From contig CANRTU010000028.1 of assembly GCA_947642745.1 (NCBI GenBank), positions 1-56,482 on the forward strand: 56,482 nt of DNA, written 5' to 3'. Shown here in pieces: positions 17,341 to 24,784 of the stretch. Made by a program: the position numbers and the translations under genes. The stretch is from an uncultured Eubacterium sp. GTDB taxonomy: Bacteria; Bacillota; Clostridia; Lachnospirales; Lachnospiraceae. Within the stretch, counting starts at the first letter, position 1. The number at the start of each line of letters is the position of its first letter. The notes beneath the pieces were generated by a model. That model saw nothing but the letters and a program-made list of their open reading frames with translations, was not told the origin of the DNA and searched no databases.

Positions 17341-18004
17341 TGTCCCGCACCGCTTCCATAACTTCATTTTACGGTCCGGCAGAACGGAAAATCATGCTCC
17401 GGACGGAATCTGCGACACTGTTAAGAAATATTTATGAATAAGCAGGAACGGGTGCGGACTTCATCCCATACCCGCCATGCGCATTTTCCGGACGCTGGGG
17501 AAAGGCGTGCTGCCCCTGCCGCTGTTCCGGCTCCGGAAAGCTGGCAGTTTCAGGATTTCCGCACAGAAGTTTTTTATACCGGACGGACCGGTGCTTATGC
17601 TCCGTCCCTGACTCAGAAACACCTTTCAGGGACATCCGTAACCATGAATCCTGTTTATGGCCGGAAACCCGGGAACTGTCTGCTTTCATCCGCAGTCACA
17701 CCGGCAGGGGCGGCACGCCTTTCCCCGTCTGTTTCCGGCAGTATCCACATGTCTTTCCTGTCTTCCCGCACATATTCCGACAGACAGGAAACCGTGCAGG
17801 GGAGGGTATCCGGGTTAATTTCCGAAAAAAACATGTGTAACCCCGGCCTGTCATGCTGTTTCTATAAACAACATCGCAAATCTTAACCATCATCTGATGG
17901 TTTTATCCTGTTTGTTATCACCCATGGCCTGAAATCCTATGATAAATTGTTAAATATTTATAAATATGATTGATTATTCAGGCACATATGGTATCATACG
18001 ACCA
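17341..18004. other. Long spacer dominated by palindromic element B
   Basis: No gene is supported here. Element B occupies most of it (17476-17854). The A/T-rich segment 17940-18004 carries a possible promoter for the gene at 18089. Confidence 0.6.
17476..17854. repeat. Palindromic repeat element, copy B (inverted relative to copy A)
   Basis: The reverse complement of this 379-bp stretch matches 1182-1551 along its whole length with scattered substitutions and a few small indels. It keeps the internal inverted repeat (about 17495-17522 and 17701-17727, core GGAAAGGCGTGC / GCACGCCTTTCC) with ~180 bp between arms. The 22-bp flanking repeats of copy A are not seen here. Reading frames are not conserved between copies, which argues for a noncoding element. 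Confidence 0.75.
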
Positions 18005-18067
18005 GAGCGTGTTTGAAAAATACGCTGGCAGTCCTGCCGTAAAGCGGACTGCTATAAGCCTTATAGT
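17970..18067 (+). promoter_or_regulatory. Possible promoter and structured leader for the 18089 gene
   Basis: TTGATT (17970-17975) and TATCAT (17992-17997) are 16 bp apart. Then comes a solo MITE-like end (GAGCGTGTTTGAAAAAT, 18005-18021), a hairpin GCAGTCC...GGACTGC (18028-18052) and a second one CTATAAG-C-CTTATAG (18053-18067). AGGAGG follows at 18075. The leader thus seems built from an element remnant. Confidence 0.45.
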
Positions 18068-18088
18068 AATCCTGAGGAGGTGACATTG

Positions 18089-18601
18089 ATGCAAAACATA
18101 ACTTTAATTCCATTAACCGGTATAGAATTAAATGGCATAACAATTCCTTTATCCGCTTCACGAAAAGAGGTTAAAAATGTATTGGGAGAACCTTATGAAA
18201 CATTGGAAAATTCCCTGTTTTACTTCCATAATGAATTAAGATTTGATTTTGATAACGATGGAAAAGTAAACTACATTGAGTTCCTGGGAGGAATTGACGG
18301 GAACATCCAGCCTGTAATATATGGCGTTTATGCTTTTGAGAGCGAAGCGGATGATTTATTCCATATTCTCAGGGAAAAAAATCATGGAGATATTAGTGAT
18401 CAGGAAAATGGATATTCATACAGATTTTTGAATATCAGCGTCGGGGTATTCCGCCCTTTGATTCCGGAAGCTGTAAAAGATATGATTGAGGAAGCGGATG
18501 AAGATGGTTATCCAATGGATGAAGAAGAAATTAAATGCGAATTGAGAAAGGCTGCCCATTGGGCCACGATCGGTATTGGTATCGCAAATTATTACAGATA
18601 A
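18089..18601 (+). CDS. Uncharacterised small protein, possibly immunity-like
   Basis: This 170-residue acidic soluble protein has no signal peptide or membrane segment. The opening (LIPLTGIELNGITIPLSASRKEVKNVLGEPYE) resembles the SmpA/BLIP-like pattern in which a residue triad precedes VLGEP. The ending WATIGIGIANYYR I associate, from memory only, with orphan proteins found near polymorphic-toxin loci. A stretch at residues 53-64 (DFDNDGKVNYIE) fits a canonical EF-hand calcium loop, though family proteins often have similar beta-turns. ATG at 18089 is 8 bp after AGGAGG. No toxin gene is adjacent, so function is unassigned. Confidence 0.65.
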   Translation: MQNITLIPLTGIELNGITIPLSASRKEVKNVLGEPYETLENSLFYFHNELRFDFDNDGKVNYIEFLGGIDGNIQPVIYGVYAFESEADDLFHILREKNHGDISDQENGYSYRFLNISVGVFRPLIPEAVKDMIEEADEDGYPMDEEEIKCELRKAAHWATIGIGIANYYR

Positions 18602-18678
18602 CCTCAGATTGTGCGTCTCAAAGGCTGCATATAAGCAATTCAGACCACTCTGATATAAAAACATGAAAGGGGACAGAT

Positions 18679-19062
18679 ATGAAAATCGAACATGTTGCCA
18701 TGTATGTAAATAACCTGGAAAAAGCCAGAGATTTTTTTATCAGCTATTTAGGAGCATCCGTAAATGATGGATATCATAATACCACAACAGATTTCCGGTC
18801 ATATTTTCTTACATTTGATTCAGGCGCCAGACTGGAAATCATGCATAAGCCGGAAATGGAGGACCGGAAGAAAAGTCCTGTGCGGACAGGTTATATTCAT
18901 CTTGCGTTCTCTGTGGGAAGCAAAGAAAAGGTGGACAGCCTTACGCAACAGTTAAAAGACGATGGATATGAGGTAATAAGCGGGCCAGGAATCACAGGAG
19001 ACGGCTATTATGAAAGCTGTGTAGTGGCCATTGAAGGAAACCAGATTGAGCTGACTGTTTAG
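18679..19062 (+). CDS. VOC (glyoxalase/bleomycin resistance) family protein
   Basis: This 127-residue vicinal-oxygen-chelate fold protein begins MKIEHVAMYVNNLEKARDFFISYLGA. Putative metal ligands are H5, E53, H74 and E124, the usual two-plus-two arrangement. The substrate cannot be read from sequence; lactoylglutathione-lyase-like or antibiotic-binding roles occur in the family. AAAGGGG precedes the ATG. It is followed by the 35-bp repeat array. Confidence 0.85.
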   Translation: MKIEHVAMYVNNLEKARDFFISYLGASVNDGYHNTTTDFRSYFLTFDSGARLEIMHKPEMEDRKKSPVRTGYIHLAFSVGSKEKVDSLTQQLKDDGYEVISGPGITGDGYYESCVVAIEGNQIELTV

Positions 19063-19106
19063 CGGCTATATTGGACAAAAAATAATAACCTATTCATTCC
19101 CGGACA

Positions 19107-19762
19107 TTAAGATAAGGTCAGCTGTAATGTATCCATAAATTTTAAGATAAAGTCTGCTGTAATGTATCCATGAATTTTAAGATGTGGTCAGTTGTAAATA
19201 TCCATGAACTTTAAGATAAAGTCTGCTGTAATGTATCCATGAATTTTAAGATGTGGTCAGTTGAAATATCTATGAACTTTAAGTTAAAGTTCGCTATAAC
19301 GCATATCTGAACTTTAAGTTAAAGTCTGCTGTAATGTATCCATAAATTTTAGATGAAGCCAGCTGTAATGTATCTATGGACTTTAAGATAAAGTCTGCTG
19401 TAATGTATCCATGGACTTTAAAATAAGATCAGTTGTAATGTATACCTGAACTTTAAAATGAAGCCAGTTTGTAATGTATATCTGAACTTTAAGTTAAAGT
19501 CCGCTGTAATGCATCCATGGACTTTAAGATAAGATCAGTTGTAATGCATCCATAAACTTTCAAATAAGATCTGCTGTAATGCATACCTGAACTTTAAGAT
19601 GAAGCCAGTTGTAATGCATATCAGAACTTTAAGATAAGATCTGCTGTATGATATCCATGACCTTTAAGATAAGATCTGCTGTATGATATCCATGACCTTT
19701 AAGATAAGGTCTGCTGTAATGCATCCCCAGCCATTAAGATATGGTCAGCTGTCAGGACAAAC
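19107..19762 (+). repeat. Array of about 19 promoter-like 35-bp repeats
   Basis: Units beginning TTAAGAT recur at 19107, 19142, 19177, 19211, 19246, 19279, 19314 and so on to 19734, almost always 34-36 bp apart, all in the same direction. Consensus is roughly TTAAGATAAAGTCTGCTGTA then ATGTATCCATGAACT. Across the unit junction ACTTTAAG(A/T)TAAAGT forms a dyad, perfect in some units (GAACTTTAAGTTAAAGTTC at about 19274). TGAAC and TGTAAT lie 17 bp apart in many units, like -35 and -10 boxes. Two unit flavours (TCTGCTG and TCAGYTG) tend to alternate; the units at 19629 and 19664 are identical. There are no spacers, so it is not a CRISPR array, and no coding frame runs through it. Confidence 0.93.
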
Positions 19763-19789
19763 ATAAGAGTAAAGAAACTGTATACAGAC

Positions 19790-19820
19790 TGATCCAGAAT
19801 GTAATTTCAGGATCATTTTT
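19790..19820 (+). terminator. Weak terminator-like hairpin after the array
   Basis: TGATCC (19790-19795) can pair with GGATCA (19810-19815), followed by TTTTT. The stem is short. It could stop transcripts coming through the repeat array before plsC. Confidence 0.35.
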
Positions 19821-19911
19821 CCCGGCTTTTCTGGCGCATTTATCCGGATTTTACTTCATTTATTAACAAAATATTCATTCAACGTTTACCCTGATCCGCT
19901 GGAATGCATAC

Positions 19912-19940
19912 TTGAACTTTAAGATGAAGTCAGCTATAAT
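19912..19940 (+). promoter_or_regulatory. plsC promoter formed by a separate copy of the 35-bp repeat
   Basis: TTGAAC (19912-19917) and TATAAT (19935-19940) are 17 bp apart. The sequence ACTTGAACTTTAAGATGAAGTCAGCT here is one more unit of the array that ends 150 bp upstream, and its TGTAAT position has become TATAAT. The ATG of plsC is only 17 bp beyond, so the transcript leader would be about 10 nt. Confidence 0.6.
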
Positions 19941-19956
19941 AATAACTGGTGATTTT

Positions 19957-20673
19957 ATGTTAAGATTTTTATATGTAATTATAATGAACCTGTTCCGGGC
20001 TCCCTTTATGATTTCCAAAATGCGTTACGAAGCAGACCGGCCGGATAAGTTTTCTGAAAAGAGACGTTACCGGCTGAACCAGCAGGCAGTCCGTATCATG
20101 TGCCATACCGGCAGAATCACGACTGTCTGTCACGGATCGGAAAACCTGCCGGAAGAAGGCGGGTATATTATGTACCCGAACCATCAGGGGAAATTCGATG
20201 CCCTGGCCATTATTACCTGTCATGAAAAACCATGTTCGGTTGTAATGGACATTAAAAAGTCCAGATCCATACTGGTACGTGAATTTATAGATCTGGTACA
20301 GGGAAAACGTCTGGATAAAACAGATGTGCGCCAGGCAATGAGAATCATAAAAGAAGTGGCCAGTGAGGTGAAAGCCGGAAAACGTTATATCCTGTTTCCG
20401 GAAGGCGGCTATGAACGGAAAAAAGACAACCTGGTAGCGGATTTTAAGCCCGGCAGTTTTAAGAGCGCCACTATGTCCGGGTCTCCCATCATACCCGTTG
20501 CATTAATTGATTCTTACCGGGTATTTAACGGTCTTCATATAAAACCGGTAACTGCACAGGTGCATTTTTTAAAACCACTGTTATATGAAGAATATAAAGG
20601 GATGAAGACAGTAGAAATCGCACAGCTTGTAAAAAAACGGATCGAGGAAAAGATAGCGGAATATACAGTATGA
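19957..20673 (+). CDS. plsC: 1-acyl-sn-glycerol-3-phosphate acyltransferase (PlsC family)
   Basis: This 238-residue membrane-associated acyltransferase makes phosphatidic acid from lysophosphatidic acid. It has the catalytic NHxxxxD motif (N75 H76 QGKF D81), the FPEGG glycerophosphate-binding motif (147-151) and the later PIIPVALIDSYR block. The N-terminus is hydrophobic. ATG 19957 is preferred to the upstream TTG at 19912, which lies in the promoter-like repeat; only a weak GGTGA precedes it. The spacer 20674-20886 shows short frames but no supportable gene. Confidence 0.88.
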   Translation: MLRFLYVIIMNLFRAPFMISKMRYEADRPDKFSEKRRYRLNQQAVRIMCHTGRITTVCHGSENLPEEGGYIMYPNHQGKFDALAIITCHEKPCSVVMDIKKSRSILVREFIDLVQGKRLDKTDVRQAMRIIKEVASEVKAGKRYILFPEGGYERKKDNLVADFKPGSFKSATMSGSPIIPVALIDSYRVFNGLHIKPVTAQVHFLKPLLYEEYKGMKTVEIAQLVKKRIEEKIAEYTV

Positions 20674-20886
20674 TTCCCAGCAGGCCGGACATGTGCCAGA
20701 TGAAAATAAAGTCAGGAAAGCTGCCGCATCTGTCAGAACATATGTGTCTGAAAAAGGAAAAATCATTCCGGATCTCCTCACTATGGATACAAACGGCGTA
20801 TTATGCCGCAAATCGCAGGATAAAGATGACCGGAATGATTTTATGTACATTTTTTATATAAGCTTTTTACCCGTTTTTTACCGTTA

Positions 20887-21933
20887 CTATTTCTCCCGGA
20901 GCTGCACACTTTTTGCCGCCTGCCGTCTTCTGGCGTCCGCCTGGGCAGCGTAATGACGCCTTGTGGTATTAACGTCTTTGTGGCCCAGTACATCGGCTAC
21001 CAGGTAAATATCCCCCGTCTCCTGGTAGAGGTTTGTACCGAACGTACTGCGCAGTTTATGGGGAGTAATGTGTTTGACCGTAGTTACCAGCTGCGCATAT
21101 TTTTTTACCAGCTTTTCCACTGAGCGGACGCCCATCCGTTTGCGCTGCATGGACAAAAACAGCGCCTGGGTGTGACCGTCCACCGCCTGGGTCTCATTAC
21201 GCACTTCCAGATAATCTAAAAGCGCATCCGCAACTTCATCGTTAAAATATACAACAACCTCAGCGCCGCCTTTACGCCGTATTTTCACACCGTTGTTCCG
21301 GAAATCCAGGTCATTCAGATCTATGCCCACGCATTCAGATACACGGATTCCGGTTCCAAGAAGCAGGGATAAAAGGGCAAGGTCCCTTAGTTTTGTCTGT
21401 CCATGGTAAGCCAGCTGGTGAGCGGTAAGCTTTTCACCGGATTCCACTTCATCTAAGAGCATGGCCACTTCATCCACATCCAGACGTGTAATTTCTTTTT
21501 CATGAAGCTTTGGCGTTTTAACCAGATCCGGCGGATTTGTGCGGATCATCTGTCTGCGGAAAAAATAATTATAAAAACTTCTCAGGCTGGCCAGTTTACG
21601 GGAAATTCCCCGTTCGTCATTTGTATGTTCCACACCGTCCTTTACGTAAACCTTTAAGTAATTTAAATATTCTTCAATATCCAGCGGCGTGAGCATATCC
21701 AGAAACGAAACCGGAATATCCGTCACGGCATATTTCTGGCAAACCGGATTATTTTCCTGCAGAAAAGAAAAAAAGATACCAAGATCGTATGCATACGCAA
21801 GCCTGGTACGTGAAGAAGTGGTGTGTTCCGTTCCGAGAAAATATTCATGACAGAAGCGGGGCAGTTCCTTCATCATTTCACGCAACTTTAATTCATTCGT
21901 AATTTTCACTTTCTCATGATATGTTTTTTCCAT
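20887..21933 (-). CDS. Tyrosine recombinase (XerC/XerD/XerS-like)
   Basis: This 348-residue site-specific recombinase has an N-terminal SAM-like core-binding domain (about 25-140) and a catalytic domain with the full set R197 (GTGIRVSE), K221 (RRKGGAE), H292xxR295 (TPHKLRS), H318 (LGHKD) and Y328 (TTRRHYA). The N-terminal ELPRFCHEYF...TRLAYAYDLGIFFSFL is reminiscent of single-recombinase XerS-type proteins. It could resolve chromosome dimers or belong to an element; it has no phage or transposon genes around it, so a housekeeping role is more likely. No dif-like site was identified nearby. Confidence 0.9.
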   Translation of the reverse strand: MEKTYHEKVKITNELKLREMMKELPRFCHEYFLGTEHTTSSRTRLAYAYDLGIFFSFLQENNPVCQKYAVTDIPVSFLDMLTPLDIEEYLNYLKVYVKDGVEHTNDERGISRKLASLRSFYNYFFRRQMIRTNPPDLVKTPKLHEKEITRLDVDEVAMLLDEVESGEKLTAHQLAYHGQTKLRDLALLSLLLGTGIRVSECVGIDLNDLDFRNNGVKIRRKGGAEVVVYFNDEVADALLDYLEVRNETQAVDGHTQALFLSMQRKRMGVRSVEKLVKKYAQLVTTVKHITPHKLRSTFGTNLYQETGDIYLVADVLGHKDVNTTRRHYAAQADARRRQAAKSVQLREK

Positions 21934-22036
21934 TCTTATACCTGCCTTACTGTTGATTCATGGTTAACGTGTTGTGTAAAGATCACATCCTCCCGGAGCA
22001 TGTCTGAAAAATCATACTTATGATCCGCACTCCCCG
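21934..22036. other. Spacer with a solo MITE-like end
   Basis: GAGCATGTCTGAAAAAT (21996-22012) is a variant of the MITE-like terminal repeat, 41 bp before the complete element 2 and in the same orientation. It may be a leftover from an earlier insertion. Confidence 0.55.
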
Positions 22037-22244
22037 GAGCGTATTTGAAAAATGCTTTCTGTACAGATGTACCCTGAAGGGCATGATATATTTCATGATT
22101 TGTACCTAAAAGGGCATGACATGAGAGATTTGCGCCAGATGAAGGACACAGCCTAAGGGGGCAGCCGCATTGTGCCCTCCCCGGTAGAGCGGGCTATGTA
22201 ACCTGAATCTGGTGTAAATATCACACCATTATTCAGACACGCTC
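22037..22244. mobile_element. MITE-like element 2 (208 bp)
   Basis: The left end GAGCGTATTTGAAAAATG (22037) and right end ATTCAGACACGCTC (22231-22244) are inverted repeats. The first ~95 bp align well with element 1 (GCTTTCTGT.CAGATGTAC..., AAGGGCATGATAT). The interior folds back on itself (AGATTTGCGCCAGAT against ATCTGGTGTAAATAT). The right end lies inside the coding 3' end of the TtcA-like gene and supplies its last residues and stop. Confidence 0.7.
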
Positions 22245-22972
22245 TGGTGATCTGTTTTTAAGGGCCAGTCGTCAAAAGAAGCTGATAAAATTGCGGAAAA
22301 CATCCGTTCTCTGATATGCGGATGTTCCCTTTGAAGTGTTCGGATCAGTTCTTTTACGTACTGACGTCTGGTATGTCCGTCTGCCGGACATGGATTTTTA
22401 ACTACCGGAAGTTCATATTTACGCTGAAAGCTGTTGAGGCCTGCTTCCGGTACATACAGAAACGGACGGATTAACGTTAACCCGGTCCGTTCCAGTTCCG
22501 TTTTCGGAGAGAAAGAATGAAAACGCCCTTCATAAAACAGGGATAGCAGCATTGTTTCCACAAAGTCGTCCCGGTGATGGGCAAACGCTGTTTTGTTACA
22601 GCCATAGGCCAGGGCAGCCTGGTTAAAGGCGCCTTTCCTTAACTTTGCGCATAAAGAACAGGGGTGCTTCAGCTTTTTTATCCCGAATACAATTTCCGCA
22701 ATCTGCGTATTCACAATTTCATAAGGCACATTAAGCGCTTCACAAAATTCCCCAAGCCGCTTTGTCTCAAATCCTTCAAAGCCCTGATGTACTGTAATAG
22801 CCACCAGATCAAAGCGCCTGGGATAAAACCGTCGCAAAGACTCCAGTGCGTACAACAGCGCCAGGGAATCCTTTCCTCCGGAGAGTCCCACGGCAATCGT
22901 ATCATGTTCCTCAATTAATCCGTAATCGTCCACCGCCTGTCTCGTATAACTAAGCAGTCGTTTAAGATCCAT
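22229..22972 (-). CDS. TtcA/TilS-superfamily tRNA-thiolation ATPase
   Basis: This 247-residue PP-loop ATPase has SGGKDS at residues 31-36. The iron-sulfur cysteines typical of TtcA-type enzymes are C105/C108 (HPCSLCAKLRKG) and C195 (VKNPCPADG). AHHRDDFVETMLLSLFYEGR is the conserved mid motif. TtcA makes 2-thiocytidine at position 32 of tRNA using cysteine-derived sulfur; paralogs act on other positions. The start at 22972 (MDLKRLLSYTR) follows GGAAAGG; the longer upstream frame is repeat DNA. The last residues, QSVSE, are encoded by the inverted end of MITE-like element 2, so the C-terminus appears remodelled. Confidence 0.87.
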   Translation of the reverse strand: MDLKRLLSYTRQAVDDYGLIEEHDTIAVGLSGGKDSLALLYALESLRRFYPRRFDLVAITVHQGFEGFETKRLGEFCEALNVPYEIVNTQIAEIVFGIKKLKHPCSLCAKLRKGAFNQAALAYGCNKTAFAHHRDDFVETMLLSLFYEGRFHSFSPKTELERTGLTLIRPFLYVPEAGLNSFQRKYELPVVKNPCPADGHTRRQYVKELIRTLQREHPHIRERMFSAILSASFDDWPLKTDHQSVSE

Positions 22973-23018
22973 AACATAACCGGCCTTTCCAAAACTTTTC
23001 CTATTATACAATAATTTC

Positions 23019-23272
23019 ATAAAAAAGTAAAACAAAACCTGTGTAAAAAAGCGGCATCCTGTTAACTGTGATAATATCTGTGAAAAATAACTATTCATAT
23101 CCCTTAACCGGAAGCCTGTACGCTCACCGCATGGATTCGCCCTGTTATAAAAGTAAATCCCCCATAAAAACCGGTAGTCTGTCAGCCATAAAAATATCTT
23201 TGAAAAATAACTGCCCGGGGCCCTGAACCAGAGGCCAGTACGCACACTACACAGACGAGTTCCGGTTATGGA
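23019..23272. repeat. Two-copy ~125-bp degenerate tandem repeat
   Basis: ATAAAAAAGTAAA...GAAAAATAACT...ACCGGAAGCCTGTACGC (about 23019-23146) is repeated as ATAAAAGTAAATC...GAAAAATAACTG...ACCAGAGGCCAGTACGC (about 23147-23272). The duplication lies upstream of the TtcA-like gene and runs as open frame in front of its real start. Confidence 0.7.
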
Positions 23273-23702
23273 TAAAACCGCCTGATAAAACCAGGATGCA
23301 GTTTACACACGCCATATGGACATAATCATTATCAGCGGAACATTTTTCACCACAAAAATAACAGAAAACAGTGACTTTGAATGCCTCCGGTTTCAGGAAA
23401 CACCACGTATCACAAAGAAAAATCTGGAAAATGAATAAGAAGACTGAATAAGAAGCTAAAAACATGTTCATACTGTTACTTATAAATCCGGCATGTGGTT
23501 TCCACATTCTGCCAGTTAAACAGTAACAGGGCTCGTACCGGACAGTGCGCCCTTTTGGTGTCCCTGACTGAGACTGCAGTAGCGGTAAGACTTTTATAGG
23601 AAAATCCGGAAAGCAGGCAGCAAAAGCTGACGCTTATGACATATTCAGACGGACAGACCGGTATGTCTGGCACTGTTATCTTTCCGGTACGGAGGTTAAA
23701 TA
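23273..23702. other. Spacer with no recognisable gene
   Basis: Frames on the minus strand at 23247-23507 and 23476-23673 lack good start signals and look noncoding. Near the right end GGAGG (about 23691) is the ribosome binding site of the next gene. Nothing else is identified. Confidence 0.5.
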
Positions 23703-24170
23703 ATGAATCACAAAAAAAGTATGCGTATTTTCTGGCTGTCGTTGTTCCTGCTTCTCATATCCGGCGTAATTATCATTGCGGCCGTACAGCTTCGGGCACA
23801 TAAAAAAGCGGAAACAGGTCCGGATAATGTGGCACAGCAGGAAACGTCCCCCGGAAAAGAAGAAACGGAGCCGGATACGGGCAGCGCCACAATACCGTCA
23901 GCTCCGGGAGATGATCCGGCAAAAGGACAGGCACAGCCTGGCGACCAGTCTTTGCAGCAGACAAACGGCGGGGCAGCCCCGTATCTGTATGAATTGAAAA
24001 TCAGGAACGGCCATCTGGAAGTCTATTATTATCATACAAACCGGCTGTTTTTATATACCGGCATTCCCTATGAAATGCTGACCACAAAGCAGCGGCTGGA
24101 TCTACAGCGGGGCAAATATTTCATAGATGAACAGGAATTGTACGGCTATCTGGAAAGCTGTACGAGTTAA
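23703..24170 (+). CDS. Membrane-anchored small protein with BofC-like C-terminal domain
   Basis: This 155-residue protein has one N-terminal transmembrane segment (about 10-29), a Pro/Glu/Gly/Gln-rich linker to about residue 92 and a compact C-terminal domain (YLYELKIRNGHLEVYYYHTNRLFLYTGIPYEMLT...LQRGKYFIDEQELYGYLES). That domain resembles the small beta-rich C-terminal region of BofC-type proteins and similar single-anchor proteins common in Lachnospiraceae; this is recognition by eye. Likely extracytoplasmic; role unknown. Confidence 0.65.
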   Translation: MNHKKSMRIFWLSLFLLLISGVIIIAAVQLRAHKKAETGPDNVAQQETSPGKEETEPDTGSATIPSAPGDDPAKGQAQPGDQSLQQTNGGAAPYLYELKIRNGHLEVYYYHTNRLFLYTGIPYEMLTTKQRLDLQRGKYFIDEQELYGYLESCTS

Positions 24171-24260
24171 ACACTTTTTTCTAATTTCGAAATACCTGCT
24201 TTCAAATAAGCGGCTTTCTGCCGAAGTAATAAAAAAACGGCGGAAAGGGTGGTACAGCAG

Positions 24261-24653
24261 AATGTATGATGTGATTGTGGCAGGAGCAGGACCGGCAGGA
24301 TGCACGGCGGCTAAACGGTTAGCGGAAACAGGACACAGTGTCCTTATGGTGGAAAGATGCAGGATACCCAGATACAAATCCTGTCCGGGTATTCTGATCA
24401 AAACCGGATACTGTTTGCCGGTGAAACCGCAGGATTTTTAATCCCATGGGGGAAGGCATCTCTGTGGCAGCAGAAAGCGGGTACTGCGCCGCTCCGGCAA
24501 GATCCGGAAGCGGTTCTTTCAGAATATATTAATCGGACAAAATCACTGGAAAATTATATGCAACGGCAATGGGGTCTGACCAGATCGCTGGCCGCCATGT
24601 TTCAGGAGATGGTATCATGCGGCATGATACACATCCGCCAGTGCCGGGATTGA
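24261..24653 (+). pseudogene. Geranylgeranyl-reductase-like FAD oxidoreductase remnant
   Basis: The start MYDVIVAGAGPAGCTAAKRLAETGHSVLMVERC...RYKSCPGILI is the FAD-binding N-terminus of this family. Twenty codons later another frame reads RILFAGETAGFL, a third reads PMGEGISVAAESGYCAA, and the second resumes with YINRTKSLENYMQRQW. These are consecutive C-terminal family motifs, so about 200 central residues are deleted and the rest is frameshifted. The ribosome binding site is still good. It precedes two intact flavoproteins. Confidence 0.8.
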
Positions 24654-24784
24654 GACACCATATTGCAATTGACATAAAAAAGCGTTATAATAACATACCG
24701 GTGTTTACCGGACTTACGAATGGAAAACTGGATGAAAATCCGGGAACAGCCTGTGAGTTTACAATCACGCAGGAGCATAACCAG

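Noticed and set aside
17434..17886. 150-residue protein in element B
   Set aside because: It is Arg/Pro/Ser-rich with no protein-like motifs and its frame is not maintained in copy A.
19107..19762. CRISPR array
   Set aside because: The units are directly adjacent and degenerate, with no unique spacers of constant length, and no cas genes are present.
19912..19956. Upstream TTG start for plsC
   Set aside because: It lies within the promoter-like repeat and has no ribosome binding site; the ATG at 19957 begins the normal hydrophobic N-terminus.
20670..20953. Small gene overlapping the plsC stop
   Set aside because: The ATGA overlap is suggestive, but neither frame has recognisable character or conserved-looking composition; left unassigned.
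20887..21933. Phage or integrative element integrase
   Set aside because: Catalytic residues fit, but no excisionase, attachment duplication or other element genes are visible nearby; a Xer-type housekeeping role is preferred.
23247..23673. Two minus-strand small proteins
   Set aside because: No ribosome binding sites, and composition looks like translated noncoding DNA.
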